From contig JAEZCV010000184.1 in the NCBI GenBank assembly GCA_023429985.1, forward strand, positions 1 to 18,234: a stretch of DNA of 18,234 nt, written 5' to 3'. Below are positions 1-7,143 of the stretch, in pieces. The notes under the pieces were generated by a model that was not told the origin of the DNA, did no database searches, and saw only the letters and a program-made list of their open reading frames with translations. This DNA comes from Bacteroidota bacterium (GTDB lineage Bacteria > Bacteroidota > Bacteroidia > Chitinophagales > Chitinophagaceae). Each line of letters opens with the position of its first letter. The first letter of the stretch is position 1. The position numbers were made by a program, and so were the translations under genes.

Positions 1-36
1 TTGTTTTTTCATTGATCAAAAAAACAACAAAACAAA

Positions 37-70
37 CCACTACTCACTACTCACCATTCCCCACTCACTA
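37..70. repeat. Short degenerate tandem repeat of ACTCACT units
   Basis: The stretch just before the first gene is a low-complexity string built on ACTCACT/CTACTCA units, lacking G throughout and interrupted by CCATTCCCC. It abuts the promoter -7 element of the inositol-monophosphatase gene. It may be a remnant of a dispersed intergenic repeat, but only one copy is visible here, so that is inference. Confidence 0.45.
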
Positions 71-77
71 TATTTGC
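69..77 (+). promoter_or_regulatory. Bacteroidota -7 promoter element of the IMPase gene
   Basis: TATATTTGC is an exact match to the Bacteroidota primary sigma factor -7 consensus TAnnTTTG. It ends two bases before the ATG at 80. No clear TTG -33 element lies 18-21 bases upstream, where the ACTCACT repeat sits. The spacing implies a leaderless or nearly leaderless transcript. Confidence 0.6.
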
Positions 78-79
78 AC

Positions 80-853
80 ATGCTTAGATCTACTTTAATT
101 GAAGCTGCGCAGTCGGCTGCCAAAGAAATTTTACGGTTCAACGATCTGGATATTAAAATATCAAACAAGGATGGTATCAACAACCTTGTTACAGAAGTGG
201 ATCATGCCTCGGAAGATGCCATCATTAAAGTAATTCAGAAAAATTTTCCCGATCACCAGATATTAAGCGAAGAATGTGGAGCCGTGATACAGGATTCTCA
301 ATACAAATGGATCATTGACCCCATTGACGGAACGGTAAATTTTGCCCACCGCATACCAATCTGCGCCGTTTCCATTGCAGTTGAATACAACAACAAAATG
401 GTGCTGGGCGTCGTTTATAATCCTTTCATGAACGAGTTTTTTATTGCCGAAAAAGGAAAGGGTGCCTTTCTGAACGATAAACCCATTAGTGTAAGCAAAA
501 AAGAAGAGGTGCTCAAGGCCTGCCTGGTTACCGGTTTCCCCTATACTTACCTGGATAAACCCAATGGCCCTTTGCAGGTTTTTGAAAGATTTATTAGAAA
601 GGGTATCCCGGTAAGAAGACTGGGTTCGGCAGCCATAGACCTTGCCTGGGTAGCCTGTGGCAGGTTTGATGGTTTTTTCGAACATCAATTGCAGGCCTGG
701 GACAGCGCCGCCGGATTTATTTTGGTGGAAGAAGCAGGCGGAAAGGTTACCGATTTAAACGGAAACCCTTATTCGCCTTACCAGCCGGGCATTATAGCCA
801 GCAATGGAATCATGCACGCTGAACTTGAAAAATGGGTACGCAACGAGATCTGA
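80..853 (+). CDS. suhB: Inositol monophosphatase family protein
   Basis: Mg-dependent sugar/inositol phosphate phosphatase of the IMPase superfamily (inositol-1-phosphatase SuhB, CysQ-like and related enzymes); soluble and cytoplasmic. With the ATG at 80 the protein is 257 aa, the normal family length. The metal-binding signatures are intact: Glu64/Glu65 in LSEE, Asp80-Pro-Ile-Asp83-Gly-Thr, and the C-terminal WDSAAG with Asp208. A TTG at 74 could also start the frame, but it lies inside the TATATTTGC promoter element, so ATG 80 is preferred. The gene is first in a run with thiL (12 bp gap) and an S41 peptidase. The true substrate (inositol phosphate, fructose bisphosphate, PAP) cannot be decided from sequence. 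The symbol is by family only. Confidence 0.88.
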   Translation: MLRSTLIEAAQSAAKEILRFNDLDIKISNKDGINNLVTEVDHASEDAIIKVIQKNFPDHQILSEECGAVIQDSQYKWIIDPIDGTVNFAHRIPICAVSIAVEYNNKMVLGVVYNPFMNEFFIAEKGKGAFLNDKPISVSKKEEVLKACLVTGFPYTYLDKPNGPLQVFERFIRKGIPVRRLGSAAIDLAWVACGRFDGFFEHQLQAWDSAAGFILVEEAGGKVTDLNGNPYSPYQPGIIASNGIMHAELEKWVRNEI

Positions 854-865
854 AAATAAATATTA

Positions 866-1891
866 ATGGAAAGAACAGAAATTTCAACGCTGGGTGAATT
901 TGGTTTGATCGATCACCTTACAAAAAATATAGAGATCCGGAATGCAGGAACAATCCTGGGCGTGGGTGATGATGCTGCCGTTATTGATCATTTCGGAAAA
1001 CAAACTGTCATCACCAATGACCTCCTTGTTGAAGGTGTTCATTTCGACCTGATGTATACCCCGTTAAAACACCTGGGATATAAATCGGTGGTGGTGAACC
1101 TGAGTGATATTTATGCCATGAATGCACAGCCTACACATATTATATTAGGACTTGCATTTAGCAATAGGTTTAGTCTAGAAGCCCTGGATGAATTTTATGA
1201 AGGCGTTTACGCAGCATGTGAAAATTATGGTGTTGATTTAATTGGAGGTGATACCTCCACCTCGCAAAAAGGTTTTATTATTTCCTGTACAGCCATAGGA
1301 GAGGTGGCTCCTGATAAATTTATAAAAAGATCCGGTGCTCAAAAAGGAGACCTGCTTTGTGTAAGTGGCGATTTGGGTGGAGCCTTTTTAGGACTTACCT
1401 TATTGGAAAGAGAAAAACAGATCTTTTTAGAAAATCCAAAGATCCAGCCCGACCTGGAAGGAGAAAAATATGTTGTAGGCAGAATGTTGAAGCCGGAAGC
1501 CAGGAAAGATATTATAGCATTTTTACAGGCTGAAGATATTATTCCTACTTCCATGATTGATGTTAGTGATGGCTTGAGTTCGGAGATACTTCATATTTGC
1601 AAACACAGCCGGGTGGGTGCGGTATTATATGAAGAAAAGATCCCTGTTTCTGAAGAATCCAAACTGGCAGCTTTTAAATTTCATCTTGATCCTACTGCAT
1701 GTGCTTTGAGCGGCGGAGAAGATTACGAATTGCTTTTTACTATTAAGCAGGAAGACTATGATAAAATAACCACTTCCGAAAAAATAAGTGTAATAGGTTA
1801 TATTACAGACGCAGAAGACGGTGCTCAAATTATTACAAAAGGAGGCAATAAACATCCTGTAACAGCACAGGGATGGAATGCTTTCAAATGA
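866..1891 (+). CDS. thiL: Thiamine-monophosphate kinase
   Basis: ThiL phosphorylates thiamine monophosphate to thiamine diphosphate with ATP, the last step of cofactor synthesis, in the cytoplasm. The 341-aa product belongs to the PurM/AIR-synthase-like fold. Characteristic motifs are present in order: VGDDAAV near residue 33, NDLLVEGVHFD near 51, VNLSDIYAMNA near 78, a GGDTS loop, DVSDGLSSE in the second half, and SGGEDYELLFT close to the C-terminus. The length is normal and no key segment is missing. It starts 12 bp after the phosphatase gene, and its stop overlaps a possible start of the next gene (ATGA at 1888), which fits co-transcription. No other thiamine genes are in the window and no TPP riboswitch is evident upstream. 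Confidence 0.95.
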   Translation: MERTEISTLGEFGLIDHLTKNIEIRNAGTILGVGDDAAVIDHFGKQTVITNDLLVEGVHFDLMYTPLKHLGYKSVVVNLSDIYAMNAQPTHIILGLAFSNRFSLEALDEFYEGVYAACENYGVDLIGGDTSTSQKGFIISCTAIGEVAPDKFIKRSGAQKGDLLCVSGDLGGAFLGLTLLEREKQIFLENPKIQPDLEGEKYVVGRMLKPEARKDIIAFLQAEDIIPTSMIDVSDGLSSEILHICKHSRVGAVLYEEKIPVSEESKLAAFKFHLDPTACALSGGEDYELLFTIKQEDYDKITTSEKISVIGYITDAEDGAQIITKGGNKHPVTAQGWNAFK

Positions 1892-1902
1892 TCTTCATCC
1901 CG

Positions 1903-3375
1903 ATGAAAAACCTTTTTTATTTTTTAATCCTGGTAATGGCAACAGGATGTGTTGCAGGCAAAAATTATAATCCATCTAAAAAGTTTGGCCCTGATGAATT
2001 GAAGGAAGATTTTTCCATCTTTCGCAATATGCTGGAGGAATCACATCCCGGATTATACTGGTATACATCAAAGGACAGCATGGATTATTATTTCGAATCC
2101 GCAGCTTCCAAAATCACCGATTCAATGCCTGAATACAAATTCAGGAATATATTAAGTTATGTTGTTTCTAAAATTCGCTGTGGGCACACAAGCATCAGGC
2201 CTTCAAAAAATGCACAACGTTTTGCTTCGCGTACCAGGTCGTATGGACTTCCCTTAAGCATTAAGGCCTGGCCCGATACGGCTGTGATAAGCTTTGGCCT
2301 GAAAGACAGCCAGGTAATTCGCGGAGTGGTGTTAACAGCAATTGAAAACAAACCGGTTCAAACTATTATTGATTCATTTTTTAATCATCTGTCCACTGAT
2401 GGATATAATACCACTCATAAATACCAGGTTTTAAGTAATGGAGGGAATTTCCGCAATTTATATAGTTCAATTTATGGGTTGAAACCTAAGATGAAGATCG
2501 ATTTTATTGATCATGAAGGAAAGGAAAAATCGGAAATGATTGAAGTGTATCATCCCTCCAAGGATACGCCTCAAGTTCGAAGATCAACTCCAAAAATTTC
2601 AAAGAAAGAAAGGAAGAAACGAGCATTAAATTCAACACGAAGTTTAATTATTGATACGGCCAAGGGTGTGGCCATAATGGAGATCAATTCTTTTTCAAAA
2701 AACATGAAGATCCGGAAATTTCTCAGGCATTCATTTCGTGATCTTAAAAAACTAAACATCAGGAATCTTGTAGTTGATTTCAGGGGGAATGGCGGTGGAA
2801 ATGTAGTGTTATCTAATCTGCTTACAAGATATCTTGCCCGGCAACGCTTTAAAATTGCAGACAGCATTTATTCAATCAGAAGTAAAAGTTCTTACAGGAA
2901 ATATATTGACGATTACCTTCAAATAAGGTTGTTTCATATTTTCATGACGAAAAAAGAAGCTGATGGCAAATTTCATTTTCGTCATTATGAAAACAAATAT
3001 TTCAAACCAAGGAAGAAAAATCATTTCGACGGAGATATTTATATACTTACAGGTGGCAACACTTTTTCTGCTGCCACTTTGGTTACAAAAACTTTGAGGG
3101 ACCAGGAAAACGTTCTGGTAATTGGAGAAGAAACAGGAGGTGGTGCCTATGGAAATACCGCGTGGTTGATACCGGAAGTTGAACTTCCGCATTCCAGGGT
3201 AAGATTCAGGCTTCCCTTATTCCGTCTGGTAATTGATAAAAATGAAGAGAAGGGAAGGGGCATTATTCCTCATATTATTTCAGAACCTACAGTTGATGAC
3301 ATTCGGCGCAATGCCGACTTTAAAATGGAAAAGGTGATGCAAATAATAAATGATAAAAAGAACGAGAATCTTTGA
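1903..3375 (+). CDS. S41 family peptidase, probable lipoprotein
   Basis: Serine peptidase of the tail-specific protease/tricorn (S41) group, predicted to be lipid-anchored in the cell envelope. From ATG 1903 the N-terminus is a short signal peptide, MKNLFYFLILVMATGC, with a lipobox-like ATGC. Starts at 1888 (ATGA overlap with the thiL stop) and 1873 also exist, and 1888 would give translational coupling. Visible catalytic-type signatures are GHTS with His95, VDFRGNGGGN in the middle, GGNTFSAAT with the likely nucleophile Ser389, and IGEETGGG with Glu409/Glu410. The Lys of CtpA-type dyads (GExTxGKG) is absent, which suits a tricorn-like Ser/His/Glu arrangement. A basic region (KISKKERKKRA) separates the N-terminal half from the protease core. 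The substrate is unknown. Last gene of the run; 17 bp separate it from the convergent amidase gene. Confidence 0.85.
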   Translation: MKNLFYFLILVMATGCVAGKNYNPSKKFGPDELKEDFSIFRNMLEESHPGLYWYTSKDSMDYYFESAASKITDSMPEYKFRNILSYVVSKIRCGHTSIRPSKNAQRFASRTRSYGLPLSIKAWPDTAVISFGLKDSQVIRGVVLTAIENKPVQTIIDSFFNHLSTDGYNTTHKYQVLSNGGNFRNLYSSIYGLKPKMKIDFIDHEGKEKSEMIEVYHPSKDTPQVRRSTPKISKKERKKRALNSTRSLIIDTAKGVAIMEINSFSKNMKIRKFLRHSFRDLKKLNIRNLVVDFRGNGGGNVVLSNLLTRYLARQRFKIADSIYSIRSKSSYRKYIDDYLQIRLFHIFMTKKEADGKFHFRHYENKYFKPRKKNHFDGDIYILTGGNTFSAATLVTKTLRDQENVLVIGEETGGGAYGNTAWLIPEVELPHSRVRFRLPLFRLVIDKNEEKGRGIIPHIISEPTVDDIRRNADFKMEKVMQIINDKKNENL

Positions 3376-3392
3376 TCGCATTGATATGCATC

Positions 3393-4187
3393 CTATGCTT
3401 TGATTACAAATCCATCGGCATCTTTTCCAAAAGGAAAGCGCTTCCGGCAAGTTTCCAGGTGTTCTCTGTCAAGATGCATGGTGTAAATTCCTTCTTCGTG
3501 TTCTTTGTGAAATAAAACTTCACCCAGCGGATCAATCACCATGCTGTCGCCGCTATAATAAATATCGTTACCATCTGTACCAACCCGGTTAACGCCAATC
3601 ACGTAACATTGGTTTTCAATTGCGCGCGCCTGTAGCAGCGTTTTCCATGCCTGGCTTCTCATTTCGGGCCAGTTGGCAATACAAACCAGCACATCATATT
3701 CAAAATCACCTTCATCCTCAAACTGTTGACGCATCCATACAGGGAAACGCAGATCATAACAAACGGTAAGGTTGAGCCGCCAGCCGTTTACTGCGGCTAT
3801 AAGTCTTTTATTTCCCGGACTGTACTTTGCATTCTCGCCTGCATAGGCAAACAAATGTCTTTTATCGTAATATCCATACGATCCGTTGGGTAACATCCAA
3901 ACCAGGCGATTATAAAAATTGCCCGCTTCTCTTGCAATAAAACTTCCCACTATTATAGATCTCTTTTCAACAGCCATTGTTTCCATCCAGTTCATGGTTT
4001 GTCCCTGCATATCTTCGGCCAGGTTTTCGGGATGCATACTAAAGCCGGTAGTAAACATTTCGGGAAGAAAAATTATCTGGCCTCCGACGCTTATAGCTTC
4101 CATCTTTTTTTCAATGGATCGCATGTTGGCCGCCTTATCTTCCCAATGCAAATTGGTTTGGATGAGCGTACAATTAAGGGTTGACAT
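3393..4187 (-). CDS. yafV: Carbon-nitrogen hydrolase, YafV-like omega-amidase
   Basis: Nitrilase superfamily amidohydrolase. The 264-aa length and motifs best match omega-amidases (YafV/Nit2 type), which hydrolyse alpha-ketoglutaramate or alpha-ketosuccinamate, the by-products of glutamine/asparagine transaminases, and take part in metabolite repair or methionine salvage. The Glu-Lys-Cys triad is visible: Glu43 in FLPEMFTTGFS, Lys109 in YYDKRHLF, Cys143 in TVCYDLRFP. No signal peptide, so cytoplasmic. The ATG at 4187 lies three bases after a perfect -7 element (TATTTTTGC), giving the gene its own promoter. It is flanked by convergent and divergent neighbours, so it is a single-gene unit. Omega-amidase versus another nitrilase branch is inferred from motif flavour. 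Confidence 0.88.
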   Translation of the reverse strand: MSTLNCTLIQTNLHWEDKAANMRSIEKKMEAISVGGQIIFLPEMFTTGFSMHPENLAEDMQGQTMNWMETMAVEKRSIIVGSFIAREAGNFYNRLVWMLPNGSYGYYDKRHLFAYAGENAKYSPGNKRLIAAVNGWRLNLTVCYDLRFPVWMRQQFEDEGDFEYDVLVCIANWPEMRSQAWKTLLQARAIENQCYVIGVNRVGTDGNDIYYSGDSMVIDPLGEVLFHKEHEEGIYTMHLDREHLETCRKRFPFGKDADGFVIKA

Positions 4188-4190
4188 GCC

Positions 4191-4199
4191 GCAAAAATA
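4191..4199 (-). promoter_or_regulatory. -7 promoter element of the omega-amidase gene
   Basis: Read on the minus strand the bases are TATTTTTGC, a perfect TAnnTTTG match, followed by GGC and the ATG at 4187. A good -33 TTG at the expected spacing is not evident. The position predicts transcription starting at or within a few bases of the start codon. Confidence 0.6.
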
Positions 4200-4309
4200 A
4201 TAACCTCAAATCTTTAGGCAGCCTATTTACCCGTTTTTCATTACTGCATGGCAACAGTTTTGAATATATACATCAATAATACCCGAAGAGAACGGTATAA
4301 TTTATAAAA

Positions 4310-5353
4310 ATGGCTGAATCAAATACAGAATACAGGCAGTTTAAGAAAAAGGTTCTTTACATAGTTAGGGTGGTAGCGCTCGTAATCATTTTATTATTGC
4401 TGTTGAAAGAAGTTTTCAGTGTTTTATTGCTACTTCTGGCTGGCACACTGGTAGCCATGTATTTCAGGGGGCTTGCGGGAATTTTTGAACGACACACAAA
4501 AATGTCGCAGGGCGCAGCGCTTAGTATATCAATTATTGGCTCTTTTTTATTGCTGGCCGGATTCTTTTATATTGCCGGCAACAGCATTCAGCAACAGATA
4601 GACCAGATCAAAGAAACCTTTCCGCCGGCAGTAGAAAACGCCAGGGCCTCTTTAAGCAAATCATCGCTGGGGAGAAGTATTCTTGAAAAACTTGAAGACG
4701 GCAACAACGATCAGCGTTTAATGAATGTGGCTCAATCTTTCTTCCGGAGCACCTTTGGTATCATTGGCGATATATACATCGTTCTTTTCATTGCTATATT
4801 TTTTACCGTATCGCCAAAACCTTATACAACAGGAATGGTTAAGTTGTTTCCCTCTTCCGGAAAGCCTGTGGCCAGAGAGGTAATTGAAAAAGTTGGGTAC
4901 ACACTCAAGCGCTGGCTGAAAGGGCAGATATTTGCTATGCTGGTAGTTTTTGTACTCACTTCCATTGCGCTGATTATTATGGGGATTCCCATGTGGCTGG
5001 TGCTGGCGCTTTTTGCAGGACTTCTGAACTTCATTCCTAATATAGGGCCGCTCATTGCCATGATACCTGCAGTGATCATTGGATTTTTACAAGGACCTGT
5101 TACAGCAATCGTAGTGGCTTGCGTGTATATTTTAATTCAAACACTGGAAAGTAGTTTGATCACTCCGCAAATTCAAAAGAAGATGATTAAAGTGCCGCCG
5201 GCACTTATTATAATTGCCCAGCTGTTTATGGGCGTTTTAACTGGAGGGTGGGGACTGCTTTTGGCTACACCATTGATGGTGATCATAATGGTGCTGGTTC
5301 AGGAACTGCACATCAAAAAAATGAAACAGCAGGAAGAAGCAGCTTCGTCCTAA
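4310..5353 (+). CDS. AI-2E family transporter
   Basis: Polytopic inner-membrane protein of the AI-2E/PerM/YdiK family (autoinducer-2 exporter superfamily; some members move other solutes or ions). The 347 aa show two N-terminal hydrophobic segments (about 15-33 and 34-52), one near 70-90, a soluble stretch near 95-148, then segments near 150-168, 206-224, 228-245, 248-277 and 295-330. The family signature GLLNFIPNIGPLIAMIPA is at 237-254, with PQIQ and KVPPALI after it. The length is normal. ATG 4310 follows an AT-rich stretch (TATAATTTATAAAA) with no convincing TAnnTTTG. The gene stands alone; its stop overlaps the convergent stop of the 68-aa gene by three bases. What it transports cannot be told from sequence. 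Confidence 0.88.
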   Translation: MAESNTEYRQFKKKVLYIVRVVALVIILLLLLKEVFSVLLLLLAGTLVAMYFRGLAGIFERHTKMSQGAALSISIIGSFLLLAGFFYIAGNSIQQQIDQIKETFPPAVENARASLSKSSLGRSILEKLEDGNNDQRLMNVAQSFFRSTFGIIGDIYIVLFIAIFFTVSPKPYTTGMVKLFPSSGKPVAREVIEKVGYTLKRWLKGQIFAMLVVFVLTSIALIIMGIPMWLVLALFAGLLNFIPNIGPLIAMIPAVIIGFLQGPVTAIVVACVYILIQTLESSLITPQIQKKMIKVPPALIIIAQLFMGVLTGGWGLLLATPLMVIIMVLVQELHIKKMKQQEEAASS

Positions 5354-5556
5354 CCATTCCTTCTTTTCTTCGCGCGCCTGAATAAAAAATATGCAGCCAT
5401 TAAAACACCAAAGGCGGCAAGAGCCAGCATGATCAGGTCCTTATTCTCATAACTTGATTGTTGGGGCTCTACGGCACCTAAAGAATCCTGTGCAAAGCAA
5501 ATCGCAACAAGAAAAAACGAGAAAACGGTTAATAGGATTTTAGAAAACATAGTCAT
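5350..5556 (-). CDS. Small single-pass membrane protein with signal peptide
   Basis: 68-aa protein of no recognised family. An N-terminal signal sequence (hydrophobic run to about residue 21, ending CFAQDS) is followed by a short polar linker (about 24-38), one transmembrane helix (about 40-59, LIMLALAAFGVLMAAYFLF) and a strongly basic tail (RRAKKRRNG). This predicts a tiny periplasmic segment, one inner-membrane span and a positive cytoplasmic end. Its ATG overlaps the recX stop as ATGA, so translation is probably coupled to recX. A second in-frame ATG (residue 3, 5550) would still keep the signal sequence. Function unknown. The regular architecture and the overlap argue that it is real. Confidence 0.65.
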   Translation of the reverse strand: MTMFSKILLTVFSFFLVAICFAQDSLGAVEPQQSSYENKDLIMLALAAFGVLMAAYFLFRRAKKRRNG

Positions 5557-6038
5557 TTTTTAGTTGTCAGTTCTTTAATGGCTTCAAACACAATATCGGC
5601 CTCAAATCCTTTTTGTAAAAGATAATCAATAGTTTTTTTCTTACGAACAAGAAATTGATCGGACTTTAAAAGACTATACTTCTTTTCAGCTTCCTCCTTT
5701 ACAAGTTTCAGGTAATCTTCTTCATCAATTTCATTCAAGGCTTTCTTAATACAATATTCACTTATCTTTTTTTCTTTAAGCGAGTAAATTATCTTTTTCC
5801 GCCCCCATTGTTTCATTCGAAATTTACCACCCGCATACATAATGGCAAATCTTTCTTCATTCAAATAATTTTCTTCTATTAACGCGGATATAATTTCGTC
5901 GTGGTAAGAAGAAGCAACCCCTAATTCCCATAGTTTTTGTGATACTTCCAGGTGACACCTTTCCTGGTAACTGCAATATTGCTTCAGCTTTTGAACCGCC
6001 TGTTCTTTTGTAAGATGTTTTTTCTGCACGTTTAACAA
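5553..6038 (-). CDS. recX: RecX family regulatory protein
   Basis: RecX binds RecA filaments and modulates recombinase activity and the SOS response; cytoplasmic. The 161-aa product is all-helical and basic, with the family's repeated three-helix pattern. Hallmarks are the N-terminal segment ending in L..QYCSYQERCHLEV, the ENYLNEERFA motif in the second repeat, GGKFRMKQWGRKKI just after it, and a C-terminal repeat with YLLQKGFEADIVFEAIKE. The length matches typical RecX (about 150-170 aa). recA is not in the window. The gene follows the protease gene by 3 bp and overlaps the 68-aa gene, so it is expressed within a longer minus-strand transcript; no separate promoter is evident. Confidence 0.88.
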   Translation of the reverse strand: MLNVQKKHLTKEQAVQKLKQYCSYQERCHLEVSQKLWELGVASSYHDEIISALIEENYLNEERFAIMYAGGKFRMKQWGRKKIIYSLKEKKISEYCIKKALNEIDEEDYLKLVKEEAEKKYSLLKSDQFLVRKKKTIDYLLQKGFEADIVFEAIKELTTKK

Positions 6039-6041
6039 TTT

Positions 6042-7142
6042 CTACTCTTCCAGGAGTCTCCTGCAACCAAATTCTTTCTCCAGTAATAGATCGTAAAAAT
6101 CTGCTTTGGTAAAAAGATGCCTGAACATTTCCGTTCCTGCTTCCTTTGTCATATCCATATCGTACATTATGCAGGAAAGAACAATATTTTGTTTAACGCA
6201 ACTTAACACAAGGCTGTCCATCTTATAATTTTCTTCCAGCATAAACTGGTACAATGGTTTTATCTGCGTACTATCGGCCGGCAACTGGCATAAATAAGCA
6301 TCGCCTGCAACAAAATAATTATCGGGATTGTAACTGATCTTGATCTTGGCATTTCCTTCCTTTACGCTCCAGTTATTGTTTCCATCCCTTGCAAGTTTTA
6401 CATCTTTTCCTAACTCTCCTAGAATTTCTTCCACTGCTTTTGCAATTCCAACAGGCTTTGATTCTCTTTCCGGAAGTTGAGGAAGTTTTATTTCGGTACC
6501 ACAAAAAGGACAATACTTTCCTGCCTCGATATTTCCAGGCACCACAAGGTTGTTGCAACTATGGCAACGAGTGGATGGTTGCGAACGATAAGGAAGGTAT
6601 AACTCCAGCGCTTCCTTTATATAATTTACCGGCAGTGCGAAACCAAGATTATCGCCACCACGGATAATAAAGGAGTTGATGCCAATGATCTTTCCATCTT
6701 TATTCACCAGCGGGCCACCACTGTTTCCCGGGTTTATGGCTGCATCTATCTGTATATATTTAACTCCGTCTCTTATTCTGTCAACCTTAGATATCACACC
6801 TTGTGTGGCAGTATAATTCAACCCAAACGGGTGACCAATAGCCACTACTACATCCCCATCTTTTGTTGCCACATAATTACCAAGTCCGAGATCAGGGATC
6901 TGCACATCTGCCGGTGGCTGTAAAAATGCCAGGTCGTGTTTTTTATCGGTATACCACACCAGGGCCAGGCGTTTTTCAAACAGGCGGCCGGCAATAGTTA
7001 CTTCTGCATTTTTGCCCACCACATGTTCATTGGTTATGATGAGGTCAAATTCTTTCAGATAAAATCCTGTTCCCGTGCTGTTTTGGGTAGCTATTTGAAT
7101 TATAGCCGGCCTGTATAGTTCTATGATCTGCTGGGTATTCAT
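6042..7142 (-). CDS. Cytoplasmic HtrA/trypsin-like serine protease with zinc ribbon and YbjN-like C-terminal domain
   Basis: From ATG 7142 (one base after the upstream stop) the product is 366 aa with no signal peptide, so it is probably cytoplasmic, unlike classical periplasmic DegP/HtrA. Residues 1-185 form an S1C-type protease with an intact triad: His40 in TNEHVVG, Asp70 in KKHDLAFL, Ser141 in NPGNSGGPL. A four-cysteine zinc ribbon follows (Cys193, Cys196, Cys211, Cys214) in place of a PDZ domain. The C-terminal 120 residues contain a segment (PLYQFMLEENYKMDSLVLS...IVLSCIMYDMDMT...ADFYDLLLEKEFG) that resembles YbjN/type III secretion chaperone-like folds; that assignment is by pattern only. 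A start at 7202 would overlap the upstream gene by 59 bp and is disfavoured. Substrate unknown. Confidence 0.8.
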   Translation of the reverse strand: MNTQQIIELYRPAIIQIATQNSTGTGFYLKEFDLIITNEHVVGKNAEVTIAGRLFEKRLALVWYTDKKHDLAFLQPPADVQIPDLGLGNYVATKDGDVVVAIGHPFGLNYTATQGVISKVDRIRDGVKYIQIDAAINPGNSGGPLVNKDGKIIGINSFIIRGGDNLGFALPVNYIKEALELYLPYRSQPSTRCHSCNNLVVPGNIEAGKYCPFCGTEIKLPQLPERESKPVGIAKAVEEILGELGKDVKLARDGNNNWSVKEGNAKIKISYNPDNYFVAGDAYLCQLPADSTQIKPLYQFMLEENYKMDSLVLSCVKQNIVLSCIMYDMDMTKEAGTEMFRHLFTKADFYDLLLEKEFGCRRLLEE

Positions 7143-7143
7143 T

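Noticed and set aside
263..688. 141-aa open frame on the minus strand
   Set aside because: Antisense to the inositol-monophosphatase gene, whose motifs are intact.
1775..1903. Possible fusion of thiL with the S41 peptidase
   Set aside because: The frames differ and each protein has its normal ends; the overlap at 1888-1891 is an ordinary ATGA junction.
3173..3189. Perfect inverted repeat CGGAAGTT-G-AACTTCCG
   Set aside because: Inside the S41 peptidase coding region with no T-tract and coding for a plausible PEVELP segment; treated as chance, not a terminator or operator.
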